From Pseudomonas pharyngis (GTDB lineage Bacteria > Pseudomonadota > Gammaproteobacteria > Pseudomonadales > Pseudomonadaceae), in the NCBI RefSeq assembly GCF_021602345.1, contig NZ_BQID01000003.1:62001-126000 (forward strand): DNA of 64,000 nucleotides, read 5' to 3'. Each line of letters starts with the position of its first letter. Positions within the stretch are counted from its first letter, which is position 1. This document shows, one piece after another, positions 16,935 through 25,351 of this stretch. Made by a program: the position numbers and the translations under genes. The notes below the pieces were generated by a model. The model made no database searches and had not been told where the DNA came from. It saw only the letters and a list, made by a program, of their open reading frames with translations.

Positions 16935-19061
16935 ATGAACAAGTACCTCTTGTCCAGCCTCTGTCTGTTCGCCTTGAACAACAGCGCCCACGCCGACAAC
17001 GCCCCGCTGACGCTGCCCACCGGCACCATCACCGCCCTGGCCAATGACGACCAGACCGTCAGCCTGACCACGCCGACCAGCGCCGGCTCGCGCCTGAACC
17101 TCAGCGCGATGGAAACCCCGGCCAGCGTCGAAAGCCTGAGCGGCGAACAAGTCCGCGCTCGTGGTGATCGCAGCGTGCAGGACGCGGTGTCGCGCAGTAC
17201 CGGCATCAGCCGCACCGGCACGCCGGGCGATGGCGGCACTTCGTTGCAGGCCCGGGGTTTTACCGGGCAGAGTTCGGTGATGCAGCTGTATGACGGCAAC
17301 CGCATGTACACCGGCATGGGCACGGTGACGTTTCCGGTCGACACCTGGTCGGTGGAACGCGTCGATGTCCTGCGCGGCCCGGCCTCGGTGCTGTATGGCG
17401 AAGGCGCGACCGGCGCGGTGGTCAACGTGATCCCGAAAAAGCCGTTCGAAGGCGAAATCGAAAACCATGTGCGCGTCGGCTACGGCTCGTTTGATAGCCA
17501 GCAGCAGGCGTTCGACAGCGGCGGCTCGCTGACCGACACCCTGAGCTATCGCCTCAACCTCAACCGCCTGCGCAGCAACGGCTGGGTCGATCACGGCGAC
17601 TCGTCCAGCGACTTCATCAGCGCCGCCCTGCGCTGGCAGGCGACCGACGACCTGACTTTCACCCTCGCTCACGATTACGGCGATCAGCGCCCGCAAAACT
17701 ACTTCGGCACACCGTTGATCAACGGCCAGTTGAAAGACAGCCTGCGTAACAAGAACTACAACGTGCGTGACGACAAACAGCACTACAACGATCAATGGAC
17801 GCGCCTGACCACCGATTGGCAGATCAACGATGCGGTCAGCGCCAGCAACGAGCTGTACTACCTCAAGGCCCAGCGCCGCTGGCAGAACGCCGAAAACTAC
17901 AACTTCGACGCTGACAGCCAGCAACTCAGCCGCAGCGGTTACTTCGGTATCGGCCATAAACAGGAACAGCTCGGCGACCGCCAGACCTTCACCTTCAAGC
18001 ACTCACTGTTCGGCCTCGACAGCCAGACCGTGACCGGCGTCGACTACAACCGTATTCGCTTCCAGCTCGACAGCAACTCGCCATTCAACGACGTATTGCC
18101 GAACGGCCAGCCGCTGGATCGCTATCACCCGCAAACCGGTTATTTCGAGAGCGCCGATCCGTATCGCGATCAGTTCGACAGCACCACCAGACAGATGTCG
18201 GTGTTCGCCGAAAACCGCACGCAACTGAGCGAGCGCTGGTCGCTGGTGACCGGTGTGCGCCGCGACTATGTGCATGTGGATCGCAACAACCTGGTCGACG
18301 GCAGCCAGAGCGACAAGACCCTGACCGGCAACAACTGGAAGGCCGGCCTGGTGTTCGCGCTGACGCAAGACACCTCGTTCTACGGCCAGGTTGCCACCAG
18401 CACCGATGGCATCGGCGGTTTGATTTCCCTGAGCCCGAGCCAGCAGCAATATGACCTGTCGACCGCGCGGCAGACCGAGATCGGCATGAAGCAACTGTTC
18501 TGGGATCAGCGCGGCGAGTTCACGCTGGCGGCGTATCGCATCGTGAAGAAGAAGCTGCTGACCGACGATCCGGGCAATCCGACGCTCAAGCAGCAGGTCG
18601 GCCAGCAATCGTCCAACGGCCTGGAAGCCAGCCTCGATCTGCAATTGCCACACGCCTGGCAACTGCAAGCCAACGCTGCAATCGTGAAGGCCAAGTACGA
18701 CGATTTTGAAGAAGTGGTCGGCACCGTGCCGGTTTCACGCAATGGCAATCGCCCGGTGGACGTGCCACGGCGCACCGCTAATCTGTGGCTGAGCAAGGCG
18801 CTGACCGATGACCTGAAAGCCGGCGCCGGCGTGCGTTACGTCGATGCGCGCTACGCCGACATGGCCAACCGCAATGAGCTGCCGAGCTACACCGTGGTCG
18901 ATGCGACGCTGTCGTGGAAAGCCCTGCGCAACACCACGCTTGGGTTGCAGGTGAACAATCTGTTTGACCGGACGTATGCGCAAAGCCAATACAATGAGGG
19001 CCAGCAGTGGATTCTGGGTGAGCCTCGTTCGTTCTTTGTCACGGCTGACTACACCTTTTGA
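16935..19061 (+). CDS. TonB-dependent receptor, metal/siderophore (PA2911-like)
   Basis: A 708-residue outer-membrane receptor: signal peptide cleaved after NNSAHA (residue 20), plug with ETPASVESLSGEQV, SVERVDVLRGPASVLYGEG and GAVVNVIPKKP, and a barrel ending LGEPRSFFVTADYTF with terminal Phe. The overall pattern is that of ferrichrome/hydroxamate receptors, but its position downstream of the cob genes and upstream of a FecBCD-type ABC system matches the P. aeruginosa zinc-responsive cluster. The substrate is therefore uncertain: a zinc chelate, an iron siderophore, or less likely a corrin. No strong ribosome site precedes the ATG. Confidence 0.88.
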   Translation: MNKYLLSSLCLFALNNSAHADNAPLTLPTGTITALANDDQTVSLTTPTSAGSRLNLSAMETPASVESLSGEQVRARGDRSVQDAVSRSTGISRTGTPGDGGTSLQARGFTGQSSVMQLYDGNRMYTGMGTVTFPVDTWSVERVDVLRGPASVLYGEGATGAVVNVIPKKPFEGEIENHVRVGYGSFDSQQQAFDSGGSLTDTLSYRLNLNRLRSNGWVDHGDSSSDFISAALRWQATDDLTFTLAHDYGDQRPQNYFGTPLINGQLKDSLRNKNYNVRDDKQHYNDQWTRLTTDWQINDAVSASNELYYLKAQRRWQNAENYNFDADSQQLSRSGYFGIGHKQEQLGDRQTFTFKHSLFGLDSQTVTGVDYNRIRFQLDSNSPFNDVLPNGQPLDRYHPQTGYFESADPYRDQFDSTTRQMSVFAENRTQLSERWSLVTGVRRDYVHVDRNNLVDGSQSDKTLTGNNWKAGLVFALTQDTSFYGQVATSTDGIGGLISLSPSQQQYDLSTARQTEIGMKQLFWDQRGEFTLAAYRIVKKKLLTDDPGNPTLKQQVGQQSSNGLEASLDLQLPHAWQLQANAAIVKAKYDDFEEVVGTVPVSRNGNRPVDVPRRTANLWLSKALTDDLKAGAGVRYVDARYADMANRNELPSYTVVDATLSWKALRNTTLGLQVNNLFDRTYAQSQYNEGQQWILGEPRSFFVTADYTF

Positions 19062-19074
19062 CTCACTGGCCCCG

Positions 19075-19336
19075 CCCTCACCCTAACCCTCTCCCGGAGG
19101 GAGAGGGGACTGACCGAGGTGTTTGGGCAAGTTACACCGACCTGAAATACCGGGTCGAACTCAGGACTTGAAGAGCACGAAGATCGGCTCCCATTTCCCC
19201 TATGGACGGGGCTGACCGAGGTGTTTGGGCAAGTTACACCGACCTGAAATACCGAGTCGAACTCAGGATTTGAAGAGCACGAAGATCGGCTCCCTTTCCC
19301 CCTCGCCCCCCTTGGGGGAGAGGGCTGGGGTGAGGG
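19075..19336 (+). mobile_element. MITE-like element, copy 1 (with internal tandem duplication)
   Basis: Bounded by inverted ends of the type CCCTCACCCyArCCCTC, each carrying a small CTCTCCC/GGGAGAG hairpin. The core contains ACTGACCGAG ... ACCTGAAATACC ... GTCGAACTCAGG, shared with copies at 23634-23790 (opposite orientation) and 37867-38043. It has no coding capacity. It separates the receptor gene from its ABC transporter genes. Confidence 0.7.
19110..19303 (+). repeat. Tandem 102-base duplication inside MITE copy 1
   Basis: The stretch CTGACCGAGGTGTTTGGG through GATCGGCTCCC occurs at 19110 and again at 19212, offset 102 bases, with only about two differences (ACCGGG/ACCGAG and GGACTTG/GGATTTG). 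The near identity points to a recent duplication. Confidence 0.85.
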
Positions 19337-19386
19337 GGATGGATCTACCAGACAGACATAACCTTAGAAATCACACTGAACCTCAC

Positions 19387-20175
19387 ATGACCTCACTGTC
19401 CCTCACTGATCTCGCCTGGTCCCCCTTGGGCCACGGCCACTGTCATCACCAGTTCCAGCTGCGTGACGCCTCGTTGCAAGTGGCCGCCGGGGAGTTCGTC
19501 GGGCTGATCGGGCCCAATGGCAGCGGCAAGACCAGCCTGTTGCGTTGCGCCTATCGCTTCAGTCAGCCGGAACACGGTGAGGTCAGACTCGATCATCACA
19601 ACGTGTGGAAACAATCCTCACGCTGGTGCGCGCAACGCATCGCCGTGGTCCTGCAGGAATTCCCCGACGCCTTCGGCCTGACCGTTGAAGAAGTGGTCGC
19701 CATGGGCCGCACGCCGCACAAAGGCCTGTTCGACGGTGATACTCAGGAAGACTGCGACCTCGCCACCCAGGCCCTCACATCCGTGGGTCTCGACGGCTTC
19801 GAAGATCACGCATTCGCCACGCTGTCCGGCGGTGAAAAACAGCGGGTGATCCTCGCCCGGGCCCTGACCCAGCAACCGCAACTGCTGATCCTCGACGAGC
19901 CGACCAACCACCTCGACCCGCGTTATCAACTGGAACTGCTGCAACTGGTCAAGCGTTTGCAAATCGGCACGTTGGCGAGCATCCACGACCTGAACCTGGC
20001 TGCCGCGTTCTGCGACCGCTTGTACGTGATCAACCACGGCCGGATCGTCGCCAGCGGCACGCCGCAAGAAGTGCTCACCGTAGAACTGCTGCGCGACGTA
20101 TTCGGCGTCGAAGCACTGATCGATTCCCACCCCCTCCACGGCTACCCGCGAATCACCTGGATAACCCAACCATGA
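19387..20175 (+). CDS. ABC transporter ATP-binding protein, FecE/BtuD type
   Basis: The 262-residue ATPase has Walker A GPNGSGKT (42-49), signature LSGGEKQR, Walker [14 protein letters not shown] and the H-loop SIHDLN. It energises uptake through the permease encoded at 21116. An unusual His-rich stretch HGHCHH (16-21) lies in the first strand region, suggestive of metal contact. The start is ATG 19387; open sequence upstream comes from the MITE. It forms an ATGA overlap with the binding-protein gene. Substrate as for the receptor: probably a metal chelate. Confidence 0.9.
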   Translation: MTSLSLTDLAWSPLGHGHCHHQFQLRDASLQVAAGEFVGLIGPNGSGKTSLLRCAYRFSQPEHGEVRLDHHNVWKQSSRWCAQRIAVVLQEFPDAFGLTVEEVVAMGRTPHKGLFDGDTQEDCDLATQALTSVGLDGFEDHAFATLSGGEKQRVILARALTQQPQLLILDEPTNHLDPRYQLELLQLVKRLQIGTLASIHDLNLAAAFCDRLYVINHGRIVASGTPQEVLTVELLRDVFGVEALIDSHPLHGYPRITWITQP

Positions 20176-21119
20176 CTGTGCGTTCCCTGCTTTGTCTCGC
20201 CCTGTTGCTGGGCACCACCCACGCCTTCGCCGAGGCGACGAAGTACCCGCTGACGATCCACAGCTGCAACCGTGAAGTGACCTTCAAGGAAGCGCCGAAG
20301 CATGCGGTCAGCCACGACATCAACATGACCCAGATGATGCTCGCCCTCGGCCTCAAGTCGAAGATGGCCGGCTACAGCGGCGTCAGCGGCTGGAAATCGG
20401 TAACGCCTGAAATGCAGTCGCTGCTCGACGGTTTGCCGGAGCTGGCGGCCAAGTACCCCTCGGTGGAAACCCTGCTCAACGCCAACGTCGATTTCTTCTT
20501 CGCCGGTTGGGATTACGGCATGCGCGTCGGCGGTGATCTCACGCCGCAGACCCTGCAACCGCTGGGCATCAACGTCTATGAGCTGACTGAATCCTGCGCC
20601 TTCGTGATGAAGCGTCCGGCCGCCACGCTGGACGACACCTATAACGACCTGCGCAACCTCGGAAAGATTTTCGACGTGCAGGATCGCGCCAACGCGCTGA
20701 TCGCCGACATGCAAAGTCAGGTCGCCGAAGTCCGCAAAGACCTGCCCGCGGAAAAACCCCGTGTTTTCCTGTACGACAGCGGCGAAGACCGCGCCATGAC
20801 CTCCGGCCGCCTCGGCATGCCGCAAGCACTGATCGACGCCGCCGGCGGGCACAACGTTCTCGATGACGTCGAAGCGAGCTGGACCCGGGTCAACTGGGAA
20901 ACCGTGGTCGAGCGTAATCCACAGGTGATCGTGATCGTCGACTACAGCGAAATCACCGCCGAGCAGAAGATTGAATTCCTGCTGAAGAACAAGGCGCTGC
21001 AATCGGTGGACGCGATCAAGAACCAGCGCTTCATCGTCATCCCCTACGTGCAGGCCACGCCGGGGATCGACAACGTGCTGGCGGTGGAAACCCTGGCCAA
21101 AGGTTTCCACGGCGAATGA
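20172..21119 (+). CDS. ABC transporter periplasmic binding protein, FecB/TroA-like
   Basis: The 315-residue product has a signal peptide cleaved near THAFA-EA (residue 20) and the bilobal class III binding-protein pattern: HSCNREVTF, KHAVSHDINMTQMMLALGL, YPSVETLLNANVDFFFAGWDY and a C-terminal VLAVETLAKGFHGE. It captures a chelated metal or corrinoid delivered by the TonB receptor and hands it to the permease. His and Cys residues (HSC, SHD, ESC) are possible metal contacts. Overlaps both neighbours by ATGA. Confidence 0.88.
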   Translation: MTVRSLLCLALLLGTTHAFAEATKYPLTIHSCNREVTFKEAPKHAVSHDINMTQMMLALGLKSKMAGYSGVSGWKSVTPEMQSLLDGLPELAAKYPSVETLLNANVDFFFAGWDYGMRVGGDLTPQTLQPLGINVYELTESCAFVMKRPAATLDDTYNDLRNLGKIFDVQDRANALIADMQSQVAEVRKDLPAEKPRVFLYDSGEDRAMTSGRLGMPQALIDAAGGHNVLDDVEASWTRVNWETVVERNPQVIVIVDYSEITAEQKIEFLLKNKALQSVDAIKNQRFIVIPYVQATPGIDNVLAVETLAKGFHGE

Positions 21120-22126
21120 TCGATCGTCGCTATGCGCTGCTGCTGATCGCCCTCGGTGCCGTGCTGCTGGTGTCGTGCGTGGTGTCGCTCGGCTTCGGCC
21201 CGGCGCGGGTGCCGGTGGACGTGGTGTGGCGGATTCTGCTGCACAAACTGTTCGGTCTCGGTGTGGCGGACTGGAGCGCCGGCCAGGAACACATCGTCTG
21301 GCTGATTCGTGTGCCGCGCATGCTGCTCGGTGCATTGGTCGGTGCCGGGCTGGCGTTGATCGGCGCGGTGCTGCAAGCGGTGACGCGCAATCCGCTGGCC
21401 GATCCACACCTGCTTGGCGTCACCTCCGGTGCCACGCTCGGTGCAGTGATCGTGGTGCTGCACATCGGCGAAATCGTCGGCCTGCTGACCTTGCCGATCG
21501 CCGCGTTCATCGGCGCGTTGCTGAGCATGTTTCTGGTGCTGGGCATCGCCAACCGCCAGGGTCGGCTGGACAGTGATCGTCTGCTGCTGTGTGGCGTGGC
21601 CGTGTCGTTCGTGATGATGGCGATCGCCAATCTGCTGTTGTTCATGGGCGATCACCGCGCCAGTTCGGCGGTGATGTTCTGGATGCTCGGTGGCCTGGGT
21701 CTGGCGCGCTGGGCGTTGTTGGCGGTGCCGGCGCTGAGCGTGTTGCTCGGATTGATTCTGCTGATCGGCATGGCCCGCCCGCTGAACGCCTTGATGGCCG
21801 GCGAACAGACCGCCGTCACCCTCGGCCTGAATGCCCGGGCGGTGCGTCTGCGGGTGTTCGTGATTGCTTCGCTGATGACCGGGGTGCTGGTGTCGATCAG
21901 CGGCTCCATCGGGTTTGTCGGGCTGATGGTGCCGCACATTGCCCGGCGCCTGATCGGTGCCGAGCATCGGCGCCTGCTGCCGGTGTGCGTGTTGCTCGGC
22001 AGCGTTTTCCTCGTCTGGGTGGACGTCGCCGCCCGCACGTTGATAGCCCCCGAAGACCTGCCCATCGGTGTTGCCACCGCAGCCCTCGGCGGGCTGTTCT
22101 TCATCGGACTGATGCGCCGCCGCTGA
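21116..22126 (+). CDS. ABC transporter permease, FecCD/BtuC family
   Basis: This very hydrophobic 336-residue protein has about nine to ten membrane segments. Family hallmarks are RVPRMLLGALVGAGLALIGA, AVTRNPLADPHLLGVTSG and GSIGFVGLMVPHIARRLIG. It forms the inner-membrane channel of the importer with the ATPase at 19387. Starts by ATGA overlap with the binding-protein gene. Last gene of the cluster, followed by a hairpin. Confidence 0.92.
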   Translation: MIDRRYALLLIALGAVLLVSCVVSLGFGPARVPVDVVWRILLHKLFGLGVADWSAGQEHIVWLIRVPRMLLGALVGAGLALIGAVLQAVTRNPLADPHLLGVTSGATLGAVIVVLHIGEIVGLLTLPIAAFIGALLSMFLVLGIANRQGRLDSDRLLLCGVAVSFVMMAIANLLLFMGDHRASSAVMFWMLGGLGLARWALLAVPALSVLLGLILLIGMARPLNALMAGEQTAVTLGLNARAVRLRVFVIASLMTGVLVSISGSIGFVGLMVPHIARRLIGAEHRRLLPVCVLLGSVFLVWVDVAARTLIAPEDLPIGVATAALGGLFFIGLMRRR

Positions 22127-22132
22127 TTTCTC

Positions 22133-22159
22133 GGGGCGCGCCCCAATTTGGCGCGCCCC
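22133..22159 (+). terminator. Hairpin after the ABC permease gene
   Basis: GGGGCGCGCC and GGCGCGCCCC form a perfect 10-bp stem with a 7-base loop, 7 bases after the stop. There is no T-run, so the hairpin may act as an mRNA end or Rho-assisted terminator. Confidence 0.55.
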
Positions 22160-22249
22160 ACTGCACCTTTGCATGCAACACGTCCCCTCATGGTGCGCCG
22201 ACTCAACGCGCGACCGCTCTAAACCGACATTTCCCTGCCCAAACCCGAC

Positions 22250-22268
22250 CGGGCACAGCCCTTGCAAA
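22250..22268 (+). promoter_or_regulatory. Sigma-54 (-24/-12) promoter of urtABCDE
   Basis: GGGCACAGCCCTTGCA carries GG (22252-22253) and GC (22264-22265) ten bases apart, matching the RpoN consensus TGGCAC-N5-TTGC except at the first base. It sits 63 bases before the urtA ATG. GCACC and GGTGC half-sites near 22163 and 22192 might belong to an NtrC enhancer but are too widely spaced to be sure. Confidence 0.65.
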
Positions 22269-22330
22269 ACAGCCTTCAGTCGTTCGCATCTGCCAACCAT
22301 AAAAAACTTAACGTTCATGGAGATCGCACA

Positions 22331-23596
22331 ATGAAGCGTCGCAGTTTGATCAAGGCTTTCACACTCACGGCATCCATTGCCGCGATGGGCATGACCTGGA
22401 CCGTACAGGCCGCCGAGACCATCAAGGTCGGGATTCTGCATTCGTTGTCCGGCACCATGGCGATCTCCGAAACGTCGCTCAAGGACATGGCGTTGATGAC
22501 CATCGACGAGATCAACGCCAAGGGCGGGGTGAACGGCAAGATGCTTGAACCGGTGGTGGTCGACCCGGCGTCGAACTGGCCGCTGTTCGCGGAAAAGGGC
22601 CGCCAGTTGCTGACCCAGGACAAGGTCGCGGTGGTGTTCGGCTGCTGGACCTCGGTGTCGCGCAAATCGGTGCTGCCGGTGTTCGAAGAACTCAACGGCC
22701 TGCTGTTCTACCCGGTGCAATACGAAGGTGAAGAGATGTCGCCGAACGTGTTCTACACCGGCGCCGCGCCAAACCAGCAAGCGATCCCGGCGGTTGAATA
22801 CCTGATGAGCGAAGAAGGCGGCAGCGCCAAGCGCTACTTCCTGCTCGGCACCGACTATGTGTATCCGCGCACCACCAACAAGATCCTGCGCTCGTTCCTG
22901 CACTCCAAAGGCGTAGCGGATAAAGACATCGAAGAGGTCTACACCCCGTTCGGTCATAGCGACTATCAAACCATCGTCGCCAACATCAAAAAATTCTCGG
23001 CCGGCGGCAAGACCGCTGTGATCTCCACCGTCAACGGCGACTCCAACGTGCCGTTCTACAAAGAGCTGGCCAACCAGGGCCTGAAAGCCACCGACGTACC
23101 GGTGGTGGCGTTCTCGGTGGGCGAAGAAGAACTGCGCGGCATCGACACCAAGCCGCTGGTGGGCAACCTCGCGGCATGGAACTACTTCGAGTCGGTGGAG
23201 AACCCGGTGAACAAGAAGTTCGTCGATGACTGGAAAGCCTACGCGAAGAAACACAACCTGCCGGGCGCCGACAAGGCCGTGACCAACGACCCGATGGAAG
23301 CCACGTACGTCGGCATCCACATGTGGGCGCAGGCGGCGGAGAAAGCCAAATCCACCGACGTCGACAAGGTCCGCGAAGCCCTCGGCGGCCAGACCTTCGC
23401 CGCGCCGTCGGGCTACACCCTGACCATGGACAAGACCAATCACCACCTGCACAAACCGGTGATGATCGGCGAGATCCAGAGCGACGGTCAGTTCAACGTC
23501 GTGTGGCAGACCGAAGGGCCGATCCGTGCGCAGCCGTGGAGCCCGTTCATTCCGGGTAATGACAAGAAGCCGGAGTATGCGGTGAAGAGCAACTGA
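22331..23596 (+). CDS. urtA: Urea ABC transporter, periplasmic binding protein
   Basis: The 421-residue product has a leader (MKRRSLIKAF, hydrophobic to about residue 28, VQAAE cleavage) with a twin-arginine that could allow Tat export, and a type I periplasmic binding fold. IKVGILHSLSGTMAISE, FGCWTSVSRKSVLPV and YPVQYEGEE are hallmarks of the FmdD/UrtA urea or short-chain amide binding group. It captures urea for the UrtBCDE importer. GGAG lies 8 bases before ATG 22331. A MITE-like element separates it from urtB, which may favour excess binding protein. Confidence 0.93.
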   Translation: MKRRSLIKAFTLTASIAAMGMTWTVQAAETIKVGILHSLSGTMAISETSLKDMALMTIDEINAKGGVNGKMLEPVVVDPASNWPLFAEKGRQLLTQDKVAVVFGCWTSVSRKSVLPVFEELNGLLFYPVQYEGEEMSPNVFYTGAAPNQQAIPAVEYLMSEEGGSAKRYFLLGTDYVYPRTTNKILRSFLHSKGVADKDIEEVYTPFGHSDYQTIVANIKKFSAGGKTAVISTVNGDSNVPFYKELANQGLKATDVPVVAFSVGEEELRGIDTKPLVGNLAAWNYFESVENPVNKKFVDDWKAYAKKHNLPGADKAVTNDPMEATYVGIHMWAQAAEKAKSTDVDKVREALGGQTFAAPSGYTLTMDKTNHHLHKPVMIGEIQSDGQFNVVWQTEGPIRAQPWSPFIPGNDKKPEYAVKSN

Positions 23597-23633
23597 GGCG
23601 GATTCAGACCTTGAGGCGGACTTGAGACCTTCC

Positions 23634-23790
23634 CCCTCACCCCAGCCCTCTCCCTCAGGGAGAGGGGGAAAGGGAGCAGATCTCCATCGTTTTCAAAGCC
23701 TGAGTTCGACTCTGTTTTTTCAGGTCGATGCTTGATGAACAGACAACTCGGTCAGTCCCCTCTCCCTCCGGGAGAGGGCTAGGGTGAGGG
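23634..23790 (-). mobile_element. MITE-like element, copy 2 (urtA-urtB gap)
   Basis: The same inverted ends (CCCTCACCCCAGCCCTC and its mirror) and the same core in reverse orientation (on the minus strand ACTGACCGAG ... TCGACCTGAAA ... GAGTCGAACTCAGG). Its end hairpins could cut transcription or stabilise the urtA message. Confidence 0.68.
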
Positions 23791-23848
23791 CTGGATTTCG
23801 CAGTCGGACACCGCTCCATCGGCCACCGCAACACAGGAAGCACCACCC

Positions 23849-25351
23849 ATGCCCACTGCCTTTTACCGCGTCATCCTGGCCCTCTTGCTCCTGCTGCCCA
23901 TGATGACCCACGCCAGCGACGCCGAAGACTTCGTCGCCGCCAACCCCACGCAACAGGCCAAACTGCTGGAAGCCTGGGCCGCGCAGCCCGATCCGGCGCG
24001 TGTCGAACTGATCAACGCCCTGCAACAAGGCGAACTGACCGTCGACGGCCAACCCAAGACCCTGCGCCTGAACAACCGCCTGCGGGGTCTGATCGACACC
24101 GCTCTGGCCAGCCACCAATTGCTCGCCGCCGACGCCAAAACCCGTCTGACTGCCGCGCAGCAATTGCAGAAAAGCGCCAAACCGGCGCAGCTGAAATTCC
24201 TCGACCAGCAACTGGCTGGCGAACAAGACGAAAGCGTCCACGCCGCCCTGAGCCTGGCGCTGGCCAATCTGCAACTGGTCGACACCGACCCGGCAGTGCG
24301 CCTCGCGGCCGTGCGTCTGCTCGGTGAAACCGGCGACCCGCTGGCCCGTACCCGCCTCGAAGGCTTGCTCGAACCCGGCGTCGAAACCGATGCCAATGTG
24401 CGCACCGCCGCCGAAACCAGCCTCGCCCAGGTCAAGCGCAAACTGCTGATCGGCGAACTGCTCGGCCAGGCCTTCAGCGGCATGTCCCTCGGTTCGATTC
24501 TGTTGCTCGCGGCGCTGGGTCTGGCGATCACTTTCGGCCTGCTCGGTGTGATCAACATGGCCCACGGCGAGATGCTGATGCTCGGCGCCTACTCGACCTA
24601 CGTGGTGCAGTTGATGTTCCAGCGCTACGCGCCGCAGGCCATCGAGTTCTATCCGCTGATCGCGCTGCCGGTGGCGTTCTTCGTCACCGCTGCCATCGGC
24701 ATGGCCCTGGAGCGCACGGTGATCCGTCACCTCTACGGTCGACCACTGGAAACCCTGCTCGCCACCTGGGGCATCAGCCTGATGCTGATTCAACTGGTGC
24801 GTCTGGTGTTCGGTGCGCAGAACGTTGAAGTGGCGAACCCGGCGTGGCTGTCCTGCGGGATTCAGGTGTTGCCGAATCTGGTGCTGCCGTACAACCGCAT
24901 CGTGATCATCGCCTTCGCCCTGTTTGTGGTGGTGCTGACCTGGCTGCTGCTGAACAAGACTCGCCTGGGTCTGAACGTGCGTGCCGTCACCCAGAACCGC
25001 AACATGGCCGCCTGCTGCGGCGTGCCCACCGGGCGAGTCGACATGCTCGCTTTCGGCCTCGGCTCGGGCATCGCCGGGCTCGGTGGCGTGGCCCTGAGCC
25101 AGATCGGCAACGTCGGCCCGGACCTCGGCCAGAGCTACATCATCGACTCGTTCCTGGTGGTGGTGCTCGGCGGCGTCGGGCAATTGGCCGGCAGCGTGTT
25201 CGCCGCGTTCGGCCTGGGCATCGCCAACAAGATTCTCGAACCGCAGATCGGTGCGGTACTCGGCAAGATCCTGATCCTCGCGCTGATCATTCTGTTCATC
25301 CAGAAACGTCCGCAAGGCCTCTTCGCACTGAAAGGACGGGTGATCGACTGA
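23849..25351 (+). CDS. urtB: Urea ABC transporter permease UrtB
   Basis: The 500-residue product has a signal-like N-terminus and a long non-membrane N-terminal region (about residues 25-205, helical and Gln/Ala/Leu-rich) before a LivH-type membrane domain starting near GMSLGSILLLAALGLAITFGL. That long extension is typical of UrtB and separates it from LivH. GVINMAHGEMLMLGAY is the conserved permease motif. Together with UrtC it forms the inner-membrane urea channel. Its TGA overlaps the urtC ATG by one base. Confidence 0.93.
   Translation: MPTAFYRVILALLLLLPMMTHASDAEDFVAANPTQQAKLLEAWAAQPDPARVELINALQQGELTVDGQPKTLRLNNRLRGLIDTALASHQLLAADAKTRLTAAQQLQKSAKPAQLKFLDQQLAGEQDESVHAALSLALANLQLVDTDPAVRLAAVRLLGETGDPLARTRLEGLLEPGVETDANVRTAAETSLAQVKRKLLIGELLGQAFSGMSLGSILLLAALGLAITFGLLGVINMAHGEMLMLGAYSTYVVQLMFQRYAPQAIEFYPLIALPVAFFVTAAIGMALERTVIRHLYGRPLETLLATWGISLMLIQLVRLVFGAQNVEVANPAWLSCGIQVLPNLVLPYNRIVIIAFALFVVVLTWLLLNKTRLGLNVRAVTQNRNMAACCGVPTGRVDMLAFGLGSGIAGLGGVALSQIGNVGPDLGQSYIIDSFLVVVLGGVGQLAGSVFAAFGLGIANKILEPQIGAVLGKILILALIILFIQKRPQGLFALKGRVID

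Noticed and set aside
16880-17046. Small His-rich frame (MHCHE...) overlapping the TonB receptor start, as an independent gene
   Set aside because: It has no ribosome binding site and most of it is the +1 shadow of the receptor gene; mentioned only as a possible leader peptide.
19110-19303. CRISPR-like direct repeats
   Set aside because: Only two units, about 90 bases each and adjacent, with no spacer structure and no cas genes; better explained as a tandem duplication within a MITE-like element.
21044-23452. An 802-codon minus-strand open frame opposite the ABC permease and urtA
   Set aside because: It has a His/Gln/Arg-rich shadow composition and is fully antisense to recognised genes.
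23597-23848. A small gene in the urtA-urtB gap
   Set aside because: The frames there fall entirely within the inverted-repeat element and change between copies, so coding is not supported.
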